A DNA stretch of 56,026 nt from Gammaproteobacteria bacterium (GCA_026707445.1 JAPOWV010000001.1:1-56026); one strand, 5' to 3'. Positions 1-18,267 are shown, counted from the stretch's first letter. Notes: generated by a model not told the origin, from the letters alone. Program-made: numbers and translations.

Positions 1-54
1 CAATCGTACCCACGTTCACGTGCGGCTTGGTACGCTCAAATTTCGCCTTGGCCA
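1..54 (-). CDS. tuf: Elongation factor Tu, N-terminal fragment (cut by window edge)
   Basis: These 54 bases encode the first 18 residues of EF-Tu, beginning [18 protein letters not shown], and run off the left edge. They are identical base for base to the first 54 bases of the complete tuf gene that starts at 22255, so this is a second tuf copy. It lies 29 bases downstream of fusA in the usual rpsL-rpsG-fusA-tuf order. EF-Tu delivers aminoacyl-tRNA to the ribosome as a GTP complex. Identity is certain as far as it goes; whether the rest of the copy is intact cannot be seen. Confidence 0.93.
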
Positions 55-83
55 TAAGTGATTCTCTCCTTGCAGTTCGGCTC

Positions 84-2171
84 TCAGCCGGTATGAGTAA
101 GGTCCGCCGCCACCTTGGCGGGAACCGGAGTGTAACGGGAAAATTCCATCGAATAGGTCGCGCGGCCCTGCGACATCGACCGCAGCGTTGTGGCGTAGCC
201 GAACATCTCCGCCAGCGGCGCCTCTCCGCGCACCACCTTGCCCGAGGGCGACTCCTCCATGCTGTGCAGCTCGCCGCGCCGGCGGGTCAGGTCGGCGCTC
301 ACGTCGCCCATGTAGTCGTCGGGCGTGACCACCTCGATCTTCATCGTGGGCTCCAGCAGGATCGGCCTGGCCCGCCTCATGCCCTCGCGGAAGGCCTGGG
401 CCGCGGCCACGCGGAAGGCGACCTCGCTGGAGTCCACCTCGTGAAACGAACCGTCGTAGAGCGTCGCCTTGACGTCCACGACGGGGTAGCCGCCCAGTAC
501 GCCTTCGCCCATCTGCTGCTGCACGCCCTTGTTCACGGCCGGGATGAACTCCTTCGGCACCGAGCCGCCGACGATCTTGTCCTCGAACTCGTAGCCGCCT
601 CCCGACGGCAGCGGCTCGAGGCGCAGGAACACGTGGCCGTACTGGCCCCGGCCGCCGGTCTGGCGCACGAACCGGCCCTCCTGCTCCACGGCCTGGCGGA
701 TCGTCTCGCGGTAGGACACGCGCGGGCGCCCCACGTTGGCCTCGACCTGGAACTCGCGGCGCATACGGTCCACGAGAATCTCCAGGTGCAGCTCGCCCAT
801 GCCGGCGATGATGGTCTGGCCGGACTCCTTGTCGGTGGACACCTTGAACGAGGGGTCCTCCTTGGCCAGCTTCTGAAGCGCCGTTGACATCTTCTCCTGG
901 TCGGCGCGGGTGCGGGCCTCCACGGCCACATGGATGACCGGGTCGGGGATCGTGATGCGCTCCAGGGCGATGGGCTTGCCGACCTCGGTAAGGCTGTCGC
1001 CCGTGGTCACCTCCTTCAGGCCCACCGCGGCCACGATGTCGCCGGCTCTGATTTCCGAGACTTCGGCGCGGTCGTTGGCGTGCATCTGCAGCAGGCGTCC
1101 GATGCGCTCCTTCTTGCCGCGGGTGACGTTGAGCACCCGGTCGCCGGACTTGATGCGGCCGGAATACACGCGGATGAACGACAGGTTGCCCACGTACGGG
1201 TCGTTGGCGATCTTGAAGGCGAGCGCCGAGAACGGCGCCTCGTTGTTCGGCGCGCGCTCGGCCGTTTGTCCGGAACCGTTGATGCCGGTGATCGGCGGTT
1301 TTTCGGCCGGGGAAGGCAGGTAATGCACGACGCCGTCCAGCACCGCCTGCACGCCCTTGTTGCGGAAGGCGCTGCCGCACATGGCGGGAACGATTTCGTT
1401 GCGCAGCGTGCGCTCGCGCAGGCCCCGGCGGATCTCTTCGGTCGTGAGCGGTTCGCCGCCCACGTACTTCTCCATCAGCTCGTCGTCGCTCTCGGCCGCG
1501 GCCTCCACCATGCGCTCGCGCCATTCGGCGCACAGTTCGGCGAGTTCCTCCGGAATGTCGTCCTCGCGGTAGGTGGTGCCGAGGTCCGCCTCGCTCCAGT
1601 AGATGGCGCGTTCCTCGACCAGGTCCACTACGCCCGCGAAATCGCTTTCGCTGCCGATCGGGACCTGAATCGGCACGGCCTTGGCGCCCAGGCGGGACTC
1701 GATCTGGCCGACGACGCGGAAAAAGTCCGCGCCCACGCGGTCCATCTTGTTGATGAACGCCATCCGCGGCACGCCGTAGCGGTTGGCCTGGCGCCATACC
1801 GTCTCGGACTGGGGCTCGACGCCTCCCACCGCGCAGAACAACGCGACGGCGCTGTCCAGCACCCTCAGCGAGCGCTCGACTTCGATCGTGAAATCCACGT
1901 GCCCCGGCGTGTCCAGAATGTTGATGCGGTGCTCGGGGAACTGGCGGCGCATCCCGCTCCAGAAGCAGGTGGTGGCCGCCGAGGTGATCGTTATGCCGCG
2001 TTCCTGCTCCTGCTCCATCCAGTCCATGATGGCCGCGCCGTCATGGACCTCGCCCAGCTTGTGCGAAACGCCGGTGTAGAACAGGACCCGCTCCGTGGTC
2101 GTGGTCTTGCCGGCATCGATGTGGGCCATGATGCCGATGTTGCGGTAACGGCCGATGGGCGTAGCGCGCAT
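84..2171 (-). CDS. fusA: Elongation factor G
   Basis: A 695-residue translational GTPase that moves tRNA and mRNA through the ribosome and helps recycle ribosomes. The P-loop AHIDAGKTT is at residues 16-24, the G3 motif DTPGHVDF near 88 and the G4 motif NKMD near 140. Domains II-V follow, with the conserved MGELHLEI segment of domain III and a full-length C terminus. Length is normal for the family (about 700). It follows rpsG by 69 bases and precedes tuf by 29 bases in the str operon. The ribosome-binding site is weak. Nothing is missing or unusual. Confidence 0.98.
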   Translation of the reverse strand: MRATPIGRYRNIGIMAHIDAGKTTTTERVLFYTGVSHKLGEVHDGAAIMDWMEQEQERGITITSAATTCFWSGMRRQFPEHRINILDTPGHVDFTIEVERSLRVLDSAVALFCAVGGVEPQSETVWRQANRYGVPRMAFINKMDRVGADFFRVVGQIESRLGAKAVPIQVPIGSESDFAGVVDLVEERAIYWSEADLGTTYREDDIPEELAELCAEWRERMVEAAAESDDELMEKYVGGEPLTTEEIRRGLRERTLRNEIVPAMCGSAFRNKGVQAVLDGVVHYLPSPAEKPPITGINGSGQTAERAPNNEAPFSALAFKIANDPYVGNLSFIRVYSGRIKSGDRVLNVTRGKKERIGRLLQMHANDRAEVSEIRAGDIVAAVGLKEVTTGDSLTEVGKPIALERITIPDPVIHVAVEARTRADQEKMSTALQKLAKEDPSFKVSTDKESGQTIIAGMGELHLEILVDRMRREFQVEANVGRPRVSYRETIRQAVEQEGRFVRQTGGRGQYGHVFLRLEPLPSGGGYEFEDKIVGGSVPKEFIPAVNKGVQQQMGEGVLGGYPVVDVKATLYDGSFHEVDSSEVAFRVAAAQAFREGMRRARPILLEPTMKIEVVTPDDYMGDVSADLTRRRGELHSMEESPSGKVVRGEAPLAEMFGYATTLRSMSQGRATYSMEFSRYTPVPAKVAADLTHTG

Positions 2172-2240
2172 GGTTCTATACCCGTACCGTGAAGGCCGAA
2201 GGACGCTTGGGCGAACAAGGATCTGGCGCCGGCGGCCGGC

Positions 2241-2720
2241 CTACCAGCGGTAATGCGCGAAAGCCTTGTTGGCCTCCGCCATTCGATGAGTTTCCTCGCG
2301 GCGGCGGGCCGCGGCCCCGGAGTTCTCCGAGGCTTCCATGAGTTCGCGCGCCAGGCGTTCGGCCATGGTCTTCTCGGTGCGCTTTCGGGCCGCGTCGATC
2401 ATCCAGCGCATCGCCAGCGTCTCGCGGCGGGCGGTGCGCACTTCCACGGGCACCTGGTAGGTCGCGCCGCCGACCCGGCGGGAGCGGACCTCGACCGTGG
2501 GCTTGACGTTCTCCAGGCCCTCTTCCAGCAGTACCAGCGCCTCTTCGGGGGTCTGCTTGCGGATCCTGGAGATCACGTCGATGGCGCCGTACACGATGTT
2601 CTCCGCCACTGACTTCTTGCCGCTCTTCATGATCATGTTGATGAAGCGCGACAAAAGCTCGCTGCCGTACAGCGGGTCGGCCAGAACGGGCCGGCGGGGG
2701 GCGCGGGAGCGGCGGGACAT
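2241..2720 (-). CDS. rpsG: Small ribosomal subunit protein uS7
   Basis: A 159-residue uS7 that nucleates assembly of the 30S head by binding the 3' major domain of 16S rRNA. The N-terminal [20 protein letters not shown] and the central [19 protein letters not shown] segment are family signatures, and the C terminus ends KAFAHYRW, as in uS7 proteins of the shorter class. It starts only 4 bases after the rpsL stop codon, indicating cotranscription and probably translational coupling. In enteric bacteria uS7 represses this operon by binding the rpsL-rpsG junction; that junction is so short here that the enteric regulatory structure is not evident. Confidence 0.98.
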   Translation of the reverse strand: MSRRSRAPRRPVLADPLYGSELLSRFINMIMKSGKKSVAENIVYGAIDVISRIRKQTPEEALVLLEEGLENVKPTVEVRSRRVGGATYQVPVEVRTARRETLAMRWMIDAARKRTEKTMAERLARELMEASENSGAAARRREETHRMAEANKAFAHYRW

Positions 2721-2724
2721 GGTG

Positions 2725-3096
2725 TCAGCGCGGCCGCTTGGCGCCGTACTTGGAGCGGCCCTGGCGGCGGTCGGTTACGCCGGCGCAGTCGAGCGTGCCG
2801 CGGATCGTGTGGTAGCGGACGCCGGGAAGGTCCTTGACGCGGCCGCCCCGGATCAGCACAACCGAGTGCTCCTGCAGGTTGTGGCCTTCGCCGCCGATGT
2901 AGCTGGTGACCTCAAAGCCGTTTGTGAGACGTACCCGGGCCACCTTGCGCATCGCCGAGTTCGGCTTCTTGGGCGTGGTGGTGTACACGCGCGTGCAGAC
3001 GCCGCGCTTCTGCGGACTGTTCTCCAACGCCGGAACGTTGGTCTTGGCCCGCCGCGGAGCGCGCGCCTTGCGCACAAGCTGATTCACCGTGGACAT
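2725..3096 (-). CDS. rpsL: Small ribosomal subunit protein uS12
   Basis: A 123-residue uS12, the decoding-centre protein. It contains the [14 protein letters not shown] segment and the [13 protein letters not shown] loop; the lysines equivalent to enteric K43 and K88 are both present, so the sequence is of the streptomycin-sensitive type. It is the first gene of the rpsL-rpsG-fusA-tuf operon, about 100 bases downstream of a good promoter candidate (3208-3235). Upstream on the same strand lies the unexpected giant secreted protein gene rather than rpoC. Confidence 0.98.
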   Translation of the reverse strand: MSTVNQLVRKARAPRRAKTNVPALENSPQKRGVCTRVYTTTPKKPNSAMRKVARVRLTNGFEVTSYIGGEGHNLQEHSVVLIRGGRVKDLPGVRYHTIRGTLDCAGVTDRRQGRSKYGAKRPR

Positions 3097-3207
3097 TGCT
3101 TTACGGCCTGCCCCTTGCCCTTGTTTTGATTGCGGAAAAAACGTGCCTGCGATATGCCTGAGGTTGCCGTTTCAGGCCACCCTCAGCCGCAAGCACGGAA
3201 TCCGCGA

Positions 3208-3235
3208 ATTATGCGGAATTCACCTGTCAAGTCAA
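3208..3235 (-). promoter_or_regulatory. Sigma-70-type promoter for rpsL-rpsG-fusA-tuf
   Basis: On the minus strand a -35 box TTGACT (3230-3235) is separated by 16 bases from a -10 box CATAAT (3208-3213); each matches the consensus at five of six positions. The implied start near 3200 leaves a leader of about 100 bases before rpsL. This would make the str operon independent of read-through from rpoBC and the intervening 6-kb gene. Predicted from sequence only. Confidence 0.65.
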
Positions 3236-3336
3236 GCCGCTGCCGCTGCCGCTGCCGCAGCGATGTAGCGCCAACTGCGACTTTTGAATGGTTCCGGTCC
3301 TGGTCCTTTTGAGGGTGGGAGTTCGCGAGGGACATG

Positions 3337-3356
3337 CCCGCCCGGGAGCAGGCGGG
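3337..3356 (-). terminator. Short GC hairpin just after the giant secreted protein gene
   Basis: CCCGCC (3337-3342) can pair with GGCGGG (3351-3356) around an 8-base loop, directly after the stop codon at 3358-3360. No U-run follows on the minus strand, so it may be a weak or Rho-assisted terminator or simply an mRNA 3' end structure. The remaining bases to 3207 show only a GCTGCC-like triplet run (3236-3260) and no gene. Confidence 0.35.
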
Positions 3357-3357
3357 A

Positions 3358-6300
3358 TCAGCCGAAGTCTTCGCGCAGCTTGTTGGCCCTTCGCAGCATG
3401 GCCTTCAAATCCTCGTCGGTGGGGTTGGCCTTGCCCGCCAAGGACGCCAGCAGCAGACTCCTGAAACGCGCCGTGCCACCGGTCTCGCCATTGCCCACCA
3501 GATTCTCGAATACATAGGCGTAATGCATCACGGAGGCATCGGATTCATTCAACTCGCCGTCCTCGTTGATGTCGCCGCCGGCATCGACGCCCACCTCCCG
3601 CCAGGCGTTGGCCTTGCGGATCATCTCCTTGAGATCTTCATCGCTCGGATTTTCCTTGCCCGAATAGCCCGCAAGCAGTGATTGCCGAGACTGCGCCGTA
3701 CCCCCCGTCTCGCCATCGCCCAAACGGTCGGCCGCAGCATACGAGTGATACATGATCAGAGCGTCGTCGCCGTCCAGCTTACCGTCGGCGTTGACATCCG
3801 GATCCGCGGAAAGCGGCATGGCCGTGACTGCTTCGGAAGGCTCCCCGTCGTCGGCATTCTCCCTGGTCGCAATCACCCGGATCGTGTAGGCCGTATCGGC
3901 GCTCAGATCGATGATCGTGTAACTCGTCGTCTCACCGCCCAACAGCACCACCTGACGCTCTTCGTCGTAGCCCTCGCTACCCGACTTCCATTGCACCTTG
4001 TAGCCGTCGGCGTTGGAGACCGCATCCCAAGACACCGCCAGCTCCTCAACGCCGGGCTCCACGCCAACGCCAGTCACCCGCGCGGGAGGCTGAACCTTCG
4101 GAATGCCCGTCACTTCCTCCGAAGGCTCGCCGTCGTCCGCGTGCTCGCGTGTCGCAACGACGCGAACCGTGTATTCCGTCCCGGCGGCCAGCCCCACGAT
4201 CGTGTAACCGATCGCGTCACCTCCCGTGAGCAGCGCCTGACGTGACTCGCTGTAGTCGTCCGCGCCCGACTTCCACTGCACCCAATAACCATCCGCATCA
4301 GAGACCGCATCCCAGGACACGTCCAAGCTCTCAACTCCCCCCACGGCTATCGCAACACCGGTAACCTGCGCCGGAGGTTCCGCCCGGGGAACGCCGGTGA
4401 CTTCCGTGGAAGGCGGACCGTATTCGGCGTTTTGCTTCGTTGCGATCAGGCGCACCGTGTACTCGGCGCCGGCCGCTAACTTCGTAATCGTGTGGGTTGC
4501 GGTTTCGCCACCAACAATAACCGCCTGACGCTCCTCCCCGTATTCCTCGTCACCCGACTTCCATTGCACCTTGTAGCCGTCGGCATCGGAAACCGCATCC
4601 CAAGACACTTCAAGCTGCTTCAAGCCCGCCGTAACTTCAATTCCGGTAACCAGGCTCAGGGCGCCACTCAAGCGCGGGAAAGGAATCTCAAGCGGCAATG
4701 CCTCGGTCCTCCTGAGCTCGTAGCCCGAGTGTTCCTCAGGCAATTCCGGCACGGAATCGATATCTACTTCGACTGCTTCCGTAGTGCCTGTCACACGACT
4801 GACGCCCAGCGGTTCGCTTTCCAGGGTTCCGGCGAAAAGTTCCAGGGCTTGGACGCCACCGTCAAGGGAGCCCGCGCTACTGGCGCTGACTCTTATTTCC
4901 ATAGTGAACGGCGAACCCGTCGGCGCGATCGCCTTGAATTGACTATCCCCTGCATTGGCAAGGGATAAAGGGATTGACAGCATGCCGCTGCGTTGGCGCA
5001 GAGAGAGACGCTGCAATCGAGTCAAACCGGAGAAGACGCCGTCGGGAAGACCGGTCAACTGATTGTCATCCAACCAAAGGTCTCGCAAAGACGACAGCCC
5101 GGAAAAAATGTCCGCAGGGAGGCTGGTAAACTGGTTGCCGACCAGGTTCAGTTCCAATAGTTCAGAAAGTCCGGCGAAGATATCAACCGGTAGATCGGCA
5201 AGCTCGTTACTGTTCATATCCAGCCGTTCGAGCGCGGGCGAGCCATCGAAAATACCGGACGCAAGGCCGGTCAATTGATTGCCGCCCAACCAGAGGGTTC
5301 TCAGTCCCGATAATTCACCAAACACATTGGACGGAAGGCCGTTCAATCGGTTGTATTGCAAAAGCAGACCCTGAAGCGCAGACAATCCGGAAAAGACGCC
5401 GTCAGGAAGAAGGGTCAACTGGTTGCCATTCAACCAAAGGTCCCTCAAAGACGACAGCCCGGAAAAAATGTCCTCGGGAAGACTGGCCAACTCGTTATCG
5501 TACAAGAACAGAACGCGCAACGCAGACAGACCGGAGAAAATATCGTTTGGCAATCGTTCCAATTCGTTCGTACTCAAGTCAAGCCTGATAAGTGAATTCA
5601 ACCCTGCGAAATCGCCGGATTTCAACGCCGAAATATCCTTGCCTCGCAATCCGAGTTCGGAAACCCTCAGAAGATCTGCCGTCGTTACATCACTGCATGT
5701 CTCGACATCCTGCAAGGCCGTCATGATCGCCTGGGTTACCTCCGGGGTCCGGGTGCAGATACCAGACTCGCGAATAATCACCACGGTATAGGTCGCTGTC
5801 ACGGTTCCGTCCTCGGACGTAACGATTATCTTGAACGTGTTGCGCCCCAGGCTCAGCCTGAGTTGCTGCCCGGCGCTTGCTGTATCCGCGTCGGCCAGTA
5901 CAACATCGTTCAGGTCGAAAAAGCCCAGACTTGCGTTCTCGTTGGCGGGCTGCGCGGTCACGGTAACGGTTGATACCGATCGGGCCACGCTTGCTTCATA
6001 GCTGATGGCGTCCGTTGAAAATGGCGGGCTCAAGGTCCCATGGCTGAGCGATAGACCGATCAAGGCCGCATCCGCCGGATTCAGTGATTCCAGGATCCAC
6101 AGCGGAAGCGATTCGTCCCGAAAAAACGCGTAGCCTTGATGATTCGCCGGCGGTCCCGGTAAAGCCCCAAGATCCACATTGACCGCGCCTTCCTGGCCTT
6201 CGACGCGTGAAACCGTCAGGGGTTCGCTCTCCACAGCGCCGGTGGAAACCGCCAGGAAGCTTGCCTCGCCTGATCCCGCGCTACTCACTTCAATCGGAAG

Positions 6301-9300
6301 TTCCAGCCGGAATGGGGCTCCAGACGGCACAATCGCCCTGAACCGGGCGTCAGCAACCTTTTCGAGAGAAATCGAAAGCTGCAAAGGATCGACAAGGTTG
6401 GTTCTTGCATCGAGAGACTTCAGATTGGCCAGCCCCGAAAAGATTCCATCCGGCAGCGACTTCAAACTGTTGTTGTCCAAGAAAAGGGCTTGAAGCGAAT
6501 CAAGGCCGGAAAAAGCCCCAGCCGGCAGTATTTCCAATGAGTTGCTCGTGAGTTCCAGGGACACAAGCGCCGGCAAGCCGGCAAACGCTCCCGCGGAAAG
6601 GTTCCGGATTCTGTTCCCGCGCAGTGACAGCCTTTCCAGGCGCCAGGAACCCTGAGCGAATTGCGACGGGACCTCAGTGAACTCGTTGTAAGGCAACATC
6701 AATGACTTGAGACTCGGGAGATCCTTCAGCAGTTCCGAGGGCAGCATGCTCAATTCATTGCTGGAAAAATCCAGAGATTCCAGTCTGGAAAGACCGGCGA
6801 ATGCACCGGCAGGCAAAAGGGTCATTTCCCCATTGAAGAAGCTCAGCTCCACCAGGTTGGAGAGATTTGAGAAAACTCCCTTCGACAGTGTCGCAAAGGG
6901 ATTCCAGCCCAGACGCAACCCCTTCAGGTTGACAAGATCAGAGAACGCATCCGGTGGCAATTCCGTCAATTCATTACCGTAGAGATCCAGTTGTTCCAAT
7001 TCGGACAGGCCGGCAAATGACTCGGCGGACAACCCGGTGATCCGGTTGCTGAGGAGGTTCAGTCGTTTCAACCCTGGCGAGCCTTCAAACAGTCCGCCGG
7101 GCAATTCCGTCAATTGATTGAAGAGCAACTCCAGGTTCTCCAGTTCAGAGAGATCCGCAAAAACACCTGCGGGTAGCCGAACCAGTTCGTTTTGGTCCAA
7201 CCGCAATACCTGCAGCCTTGATAGCCCGCCAAATATGTCATTCGGCAATGTGGCCAATTGGTTGTTCCCCAAACCCAGATCTTCGAGGTTCCCCAGTCCG
7301 GCGAAGAGGCCTTCGGGCAACTCTGCAAGCATGTTGTCGTCAAGCCAGAGGCTCTTTAGCTTGGAAAAGCCGGAAAATAAACCCCGGGGCAGCTTGGCCA
7401 GTCGGTTGTCGCGCAAGCTCAAAGTCTCAAGATCTGAAAGACCATCAAAAATGCCGGCCGGCAATTCGCGTAGCTGGTTGGATTCCAGGTTCAGTAATTT
7501 CAAGCTTGTCAGTCCTTCGAAATCGCCCGCCTTCAGCAAAGTAACGCCTTCGCGATTCAAGTACAACTGCCCGACTTCCGCCAGTTGTTGGTCGGTCACC
7601 TGATCACAGTTCCCGGCGTCGACGCCGCCGGCTCGCGCAATCGCTCGCATGACTGCCGGCGTTCGGCCGCAAATGCCGGCATCCATTGCCAGTTGGCGCA
7701 CCGCAACAGCCTTGCCCGCTACCATCAGCATTCCGGTGCGTTCTGCGCCCGTTTCGTTTGCCTCGACGGATATGCTTACGAAGCCCGAACCTGCCGAGCG
7801 CAGGTCGGCATTCGGATTCAGGAACCCGGATTGGCTGGACGCTTCCCACAGGCATCCAGGCGCAGTGTCCACCTTGAGGGCGATTTCTCCCCCGTCCACA
7901 GACGCAACAGGCCTTTGAGGCGTGACCAGGAACTCGGTGCACGCCTCGGACCGAAAGGAGCCCACCCATCGCGCCGTATTGTTGATTGTCCGGCGGCCGT
8001 CAGCCGGGCCGTCCGGGCCGCTGACCGTGCTATCGGCCGGAACCCCCAAAGGATCGCCCTTGTAGGTTTGATCGGGATTGGAGAATCGGAACAATCGGGG
8101 GCAGCTTATGCCTGCATCGAGGCAACGGCGCCACGTGGCCATAATTGTGCTCCACCAGGCAGACGCCGGCGCGCCGGATTCGAAGGCTGTCTTGTTCACA
8201 TAGCCGAACGCATAAGGGTATATCTGTACGCTCGGATCGTCCGCCCAATATCGATCGTGAGCCATGCCGAAGTTGTGGCCCACCTCATGCGTGAAGGTTT
8301 CTTCACTGGCGTTTGCTGTCATGGCAAAGGCAGCACTGCTCTCGTCGATGAGTAATTCACGGCCTAGCGGTATAGCACTTCCAACCGGACCACCAACGGA
8401 CACGTTGGTCAGGAGGTGGACCAAATCCGCAGCGTACTCATTGCGTAGCGCGTGAACCTCGTCCATGTATCCATCGTCTCCCACTTGCAGCCGATTAAGG
8501 TCTGTGCGGGTACCCTGCGCCACATAATCGACCATGGCTGAGTGAGCCAACACCAGCCTGGGGTTGATGCCGCTGTCCTCGAATGCCTGGTTGGCGGTCT
8601 CGATCATCAGGTCGAGAAGCGCCTGCATTCCGGCTGCCCCCCCTTGCTCTCTCCGCAAGGCCGGCGTGTAAACCACCAGTATCCGGACTTCGGAACCGTC
8701 CTCTGTCGGCATATCGCCAGCGTGAACCGGACGCGTTGACAGCCCTCCGCCCACCGGAGGCTCTATCGACGAAATCGCCGGCAGTTGAGCAGAGCCGGGA
8801 GAACCGACCGTAGAAGCTTCGTGCACTTCGCATTCGAATGGTTCCCTTGAGGGATCGATCTGGCGAATGACGTGGCGGCTGGAACCAGCCGAGCGAATCG
8901 TGAACTTGCCTTCCGGCGTCTCGACGGTGCCCACCATCACCGGGCCGTTCACGACTAACCGCACATCGCCCCAATCCATGCCCTTGGGGCGCCCGGAGAT
9001 GAAGTAGCCGGTGCGCGTGGGGCGAACGCGCCTGATCTCCACGTCGATTGCCGCGTCGTCGAAGAGATTCAGCTTGAGCGCTTCACGACCCCGCCGGGCT
9101 GCGGTGATTCTCTGCATGTCAATCTGCACGACGCGGCTGCGGATCGTGGCCGGCTCCAGCGCGGGGCTGGCGCGGGGACCGATGGCGTTCGGAACCTCGG
9201 AGAATACGCCCGGCGGCGCCTGCGCCGAGGCGGCAAGCGGAGTCAATGCGTGCGCAAGGAGCGCAGCGAGAATTGCCGTCAGCCGCCTGTGCAATATGCC

Positions 9301-9315
9301 CACGCGATATCCCAT
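3358..9315 (-). CDS. Giant secreted metzincin protease with LRR, FN3 and dockerin-like domains
   Basis: A predicted exported protein of 1985 residues from ATG 9315; a TTG at 9330 would add five residues. A signal peptide covers about residues 1-32 (ending near AASA). A zinc protease motif HEVGHNFGMAHD lies at 343-354, giving ligands H343, H347 and H353 and catalytic E344, the metzincin/reprolysin pattern. A BACON-like beta domain (about 458-541) follows, then 15 complete 24-residue leucine-rich repeats plus a partial one (about 600-972), a cadherin-like beta sandwich (about 1088-1182), eight more LRRs (about 1200-1445), three fibronectin-III-like domains sharing WDAVSDADGYKVQWKSG-type cores (about 1555-1835) and two dockerin/EF-hand-like repeats (DVNADGKLDGDD; DINEDGELNESD). 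Each LRR block begins with a cysteine-bearing cap (CGRTPAV, CTRTPEV). It sits between rpoC and rpsL and looks less GC-rich than them. I infer an extracellular adhesin-protease; its target is unknown. Confidence 0.85.
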   Translation of the reverse strand: MGYRVGILHRRLTAILAALLAHALTPLAASAQAPPGVFSEVPNAIGPRASPALEPATIRSRVVQIDMQRITAARRGREALKLNLFDDAAIDVEIRRVRPTRTGYFISGRPKGMDWGDVRLVVNGPVMVGTVETPEGKFTIRSAGSSRHVIRQIDPSREPFECEVHEASTVGSPGSAQLPAISSIEPPVGGGLSTRPVHAGDMPTEDGSEVRILVVYTPALRREQGGAAGMQALLDLMIETANQAFEDSGINPRLVLAHSAMVDYVAQGTRTDLNRLQVGDDGYMDEVHALRNEYAADLVHLLTNVSVGGPVGSAIPLGRELLIDESSAAFAMTANASEETFTHEVGHNFGMAHDRYWADDPSVQIYPYAFGYVNKTAFESGAPASAWWSTIMATWRRCLDAGISCPRLFRFSNPDQTYKGDPLGVPADSTVSGPDGPADGRRTINNTARWVGSFRSEACTEFLVTPQRPVASVDGGEIALKVDTAPGCLWEASSQSGFLNPNADLRSAGSGFVSISVEANETGAERTGMLMVAGKAVAVRQLAMDAGICGRTPAVMRAIARAGGVDAGNCDQVTDQQLAEVGQLYLNREGVTLLKAGDFEGLTSLKLLNLESNQLRELPAGIFDGLSDLETLSLRDNRLAKLPRGLFSGFSKLKSLWLDDNMLAELPEGLFAGLGNLEDLGLGNNQLATLPNDIFGGLSRLQVLRLDQNELVRLPAGVFADLSELENLELLFNQLTELPGGLFEGSPGLKRLNLLSNRITGLSAESFAGLSELEQLDLYGNELTELPPDAFSDLVNLKGLRLGWNPFATLSKGVFSNLSNLVELSFFNGEMTLLPAGAFAGLSRLESLDFSSNELSMLPSELLKDLPSLKSLMLPYNEFTEVPSQFAQGSWRLERLSLRGNRIRNLSAGAFAGLPALVSLELTSNSLEILPAGAFSGLDSLQALFLDNNSLKSLPDGIFSGLANLKSLDARTNLVDPLQLSISLEKVADARFRAIVPSGAPFRLELPIEVSSAGSGEASFLAVSTGAVESEPLTVSRVEGQEGAVNVDLGALPGPPANHQGYAFFRDESLPLWILESLNPADAALIGLSLSHGTLSPPFSTDAISYEASVARSVSTVTVTAQPANENASLGFFDLNDVVLADADTASAGQQLRLSLGRNTFKIIVTSEDGTVTATYTVVIIRESGICTRTPEVTQAIMTALQDVETCSDVTTADLLRVSELGLRGKDISALKSGDFAGLNSLIRLDLSTNELERLPNDIFSGLSALRVLFLYDNELASLPEDIFSGLSSLRDLWLNGNQLTLLPDGVFSGLSALQGLLLQYNRLNGLPSNVFGELSGLRTLWLGGNQLTGLASGIFDGSPALERLDMNSNELADLPVDIFAGLSELLELNLVGNQFTSLPADIFSGLSSLRDLWLDDNQLTGLPDGVFSGLTRLQRLSLRQRSGMLSIPLSLANAGDSQFKAIAPTGSPFTMEIRVSASSAGSLDGGVQALELFAGTLESEPLGVSRVTGTTEAVEVDIDSVPELPEEHSGYELRRTEALPLEIPFPRLSGALSLVTGIEVTAGLKQLEVSWDAVSDADGYKVQWKSGDEEYGEERQAVIVGGETATHTITKLAAGAEYTVRLIATKQNAEYGPPSTEVTGVPRAEPPAQVTGVAIAVGGVESLDVSWDAVSDADGYWVQWKSGADDYSESRQALLTGGDAIGYTIVGLAAGTEYTVRVVATREHADDGEPSEEVTGIPKVQPPARVTGVGVEPGVEELAVSWDAVSNADGYKVQWKSGSEGYDEERQVVLLGGETTSYTIIDLSADTAYTIRVIATRENADDGEPSEAVTAMPLSADPDVNADGKLDGDDALIMYHSYAAADRLGDGETGGTAQSRQSLLAGYSGKENPSDEDLKEMIRKANAWREVGVDAGGDINEDGELNESDASVMHYAYVFENLVGNGETGGTARFRSLLLASLAGKANPTDEDLKAMLRRANKLREDFG

Positions 9316-9336
9316 TGATAGCAGAAGCAACTGCCT

Positions 9337-9365
9337 AATTGACGCGATTCAGTTTCGCGTCAATT
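9337..9365 (-). terminator. Perfect 11-bp hairpin between rpoC and the giant gene
   Basis: AATTGACGCGA (9337-9347) pairs exactly with TCGCGTCAATT (9355-9365) around a 7-base loop. It lies just after the rpoC stop codon and about 20 bases before the ATG of the giant gene. No U-run follows, so it may act as an attenuator, a processing site or a 3' stabiliser of rpoC mRNA rather than a strong terminator. An operator is also possible because the stem is symmetrical at DNA level. Confidence 0.45.
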
Positions 9366-9380
9366 CCGCATTGTCGTAGT

Positions 9381-13625
<4,245 letters not shown>

Positions 13626-13659
13626 GCATCGCTCCTTTGTGTGTTTGTCTTGATGAACA

Positions 13660-17793
<4,134 letters not shown>

Positions 17794-17844
17794 ACGTGGT
17801 TAATCCTTGAGAATGGCTGGCGCGCGGGCGTACATAGCGGCGGG

Positions 17845-17859
17845 AGGGCGGGACGCCCT
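17845..17859 (-). promoter_or_regulatory. Small hairpin in the rplL-rpoB spacer (possible attenuator)
   Basis: AGGGCG (17845-17850) and CGCCCT (17854-17859) can form a tight 6-bp stem with a 3-base loop in the 93-base rplL-rpoB spacer. Enteric bacteria have an attenuator and RNase III site at this junction that lowers rpoBC expression relative to ribosomal protein genes. The position fits such a role, but the structure is short and no U-run follows. Confidence 0.3.
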
Positions 17860-17886
17860 GCCTGCTTCGTGGGGCGCAATGCCCAA

Positions 17887-18267
17887 CTACTTGACGTCAA
17901 CCGTGGCGCCGGCTTCTTCGAGCGTGGTCTTGAATTTCTCGGCGTCTTCCTTCGACACGCCTTCGGATACGGGAGCGGGAGCGCTCTCGACCAGGTCCTT
18001 GGCCTCCTTGAGGCCGAGGGTGGTGAGGGAACGCAGGGCCTTGATGACCTTGACCTTGGACTCGCCGAAGCCTTGCAGCACGACCGTGAATTCGGTCTGC
18101 TCCTCGGCGGCGGCAGCTTCCTCGGCCGGGCCGGCGGCGGGACCGGCAACGACGGCCGCTGCCGCGCTGACGCCCCACTCTTCCTCGAGTTCCTTGATCA
18201 GTTCCACCAGTTCGAGCACCGGCATCTTGCCCAGCGCTTCGCGGATTTCTGCTCTTCCTGCGGTCAT
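17887..18267 (-). CDS. rplL: Large ribosomal subunit protein bL12 (L7/L12)
   Basis: A 126-residue bL12, the multicopy stalk protein that recruits translation GTPases. The N-terminal dimerisation segment contains [19 protein letters not shown], an alanine/glycine/proline-rich hinge follows, and the C-terminal domain has [20 protein letters not shown] and [11 protein letters not shown]. The start ATG at 18267 ([12 protein letters not shown]) is chosen over an upstream in-frame extension because it has an AAGGAG-type ribosome-binding site and gives the family length. It lies 49 bases after rplJ. Confidence 0.98.
   Translation of the reverse strand: MTAGRAEIREALGKMPVLELVELIKELEEEWGVSAAAAVVAGPAAGPAEEAAAAEEQTEFTVVLQGFGESKVKVIKALRSLTTLGLKEAKDLVESAPAPVSEGVSKEDAEKFKTTLEEAGATVDVK

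Noticed and set aside
3236..3260. GCTGCC triplet run upstream of rpsL as a functional repeat
   Set aside because: Only three to four imperfect units in a GC-rich spacer; no support for a role.
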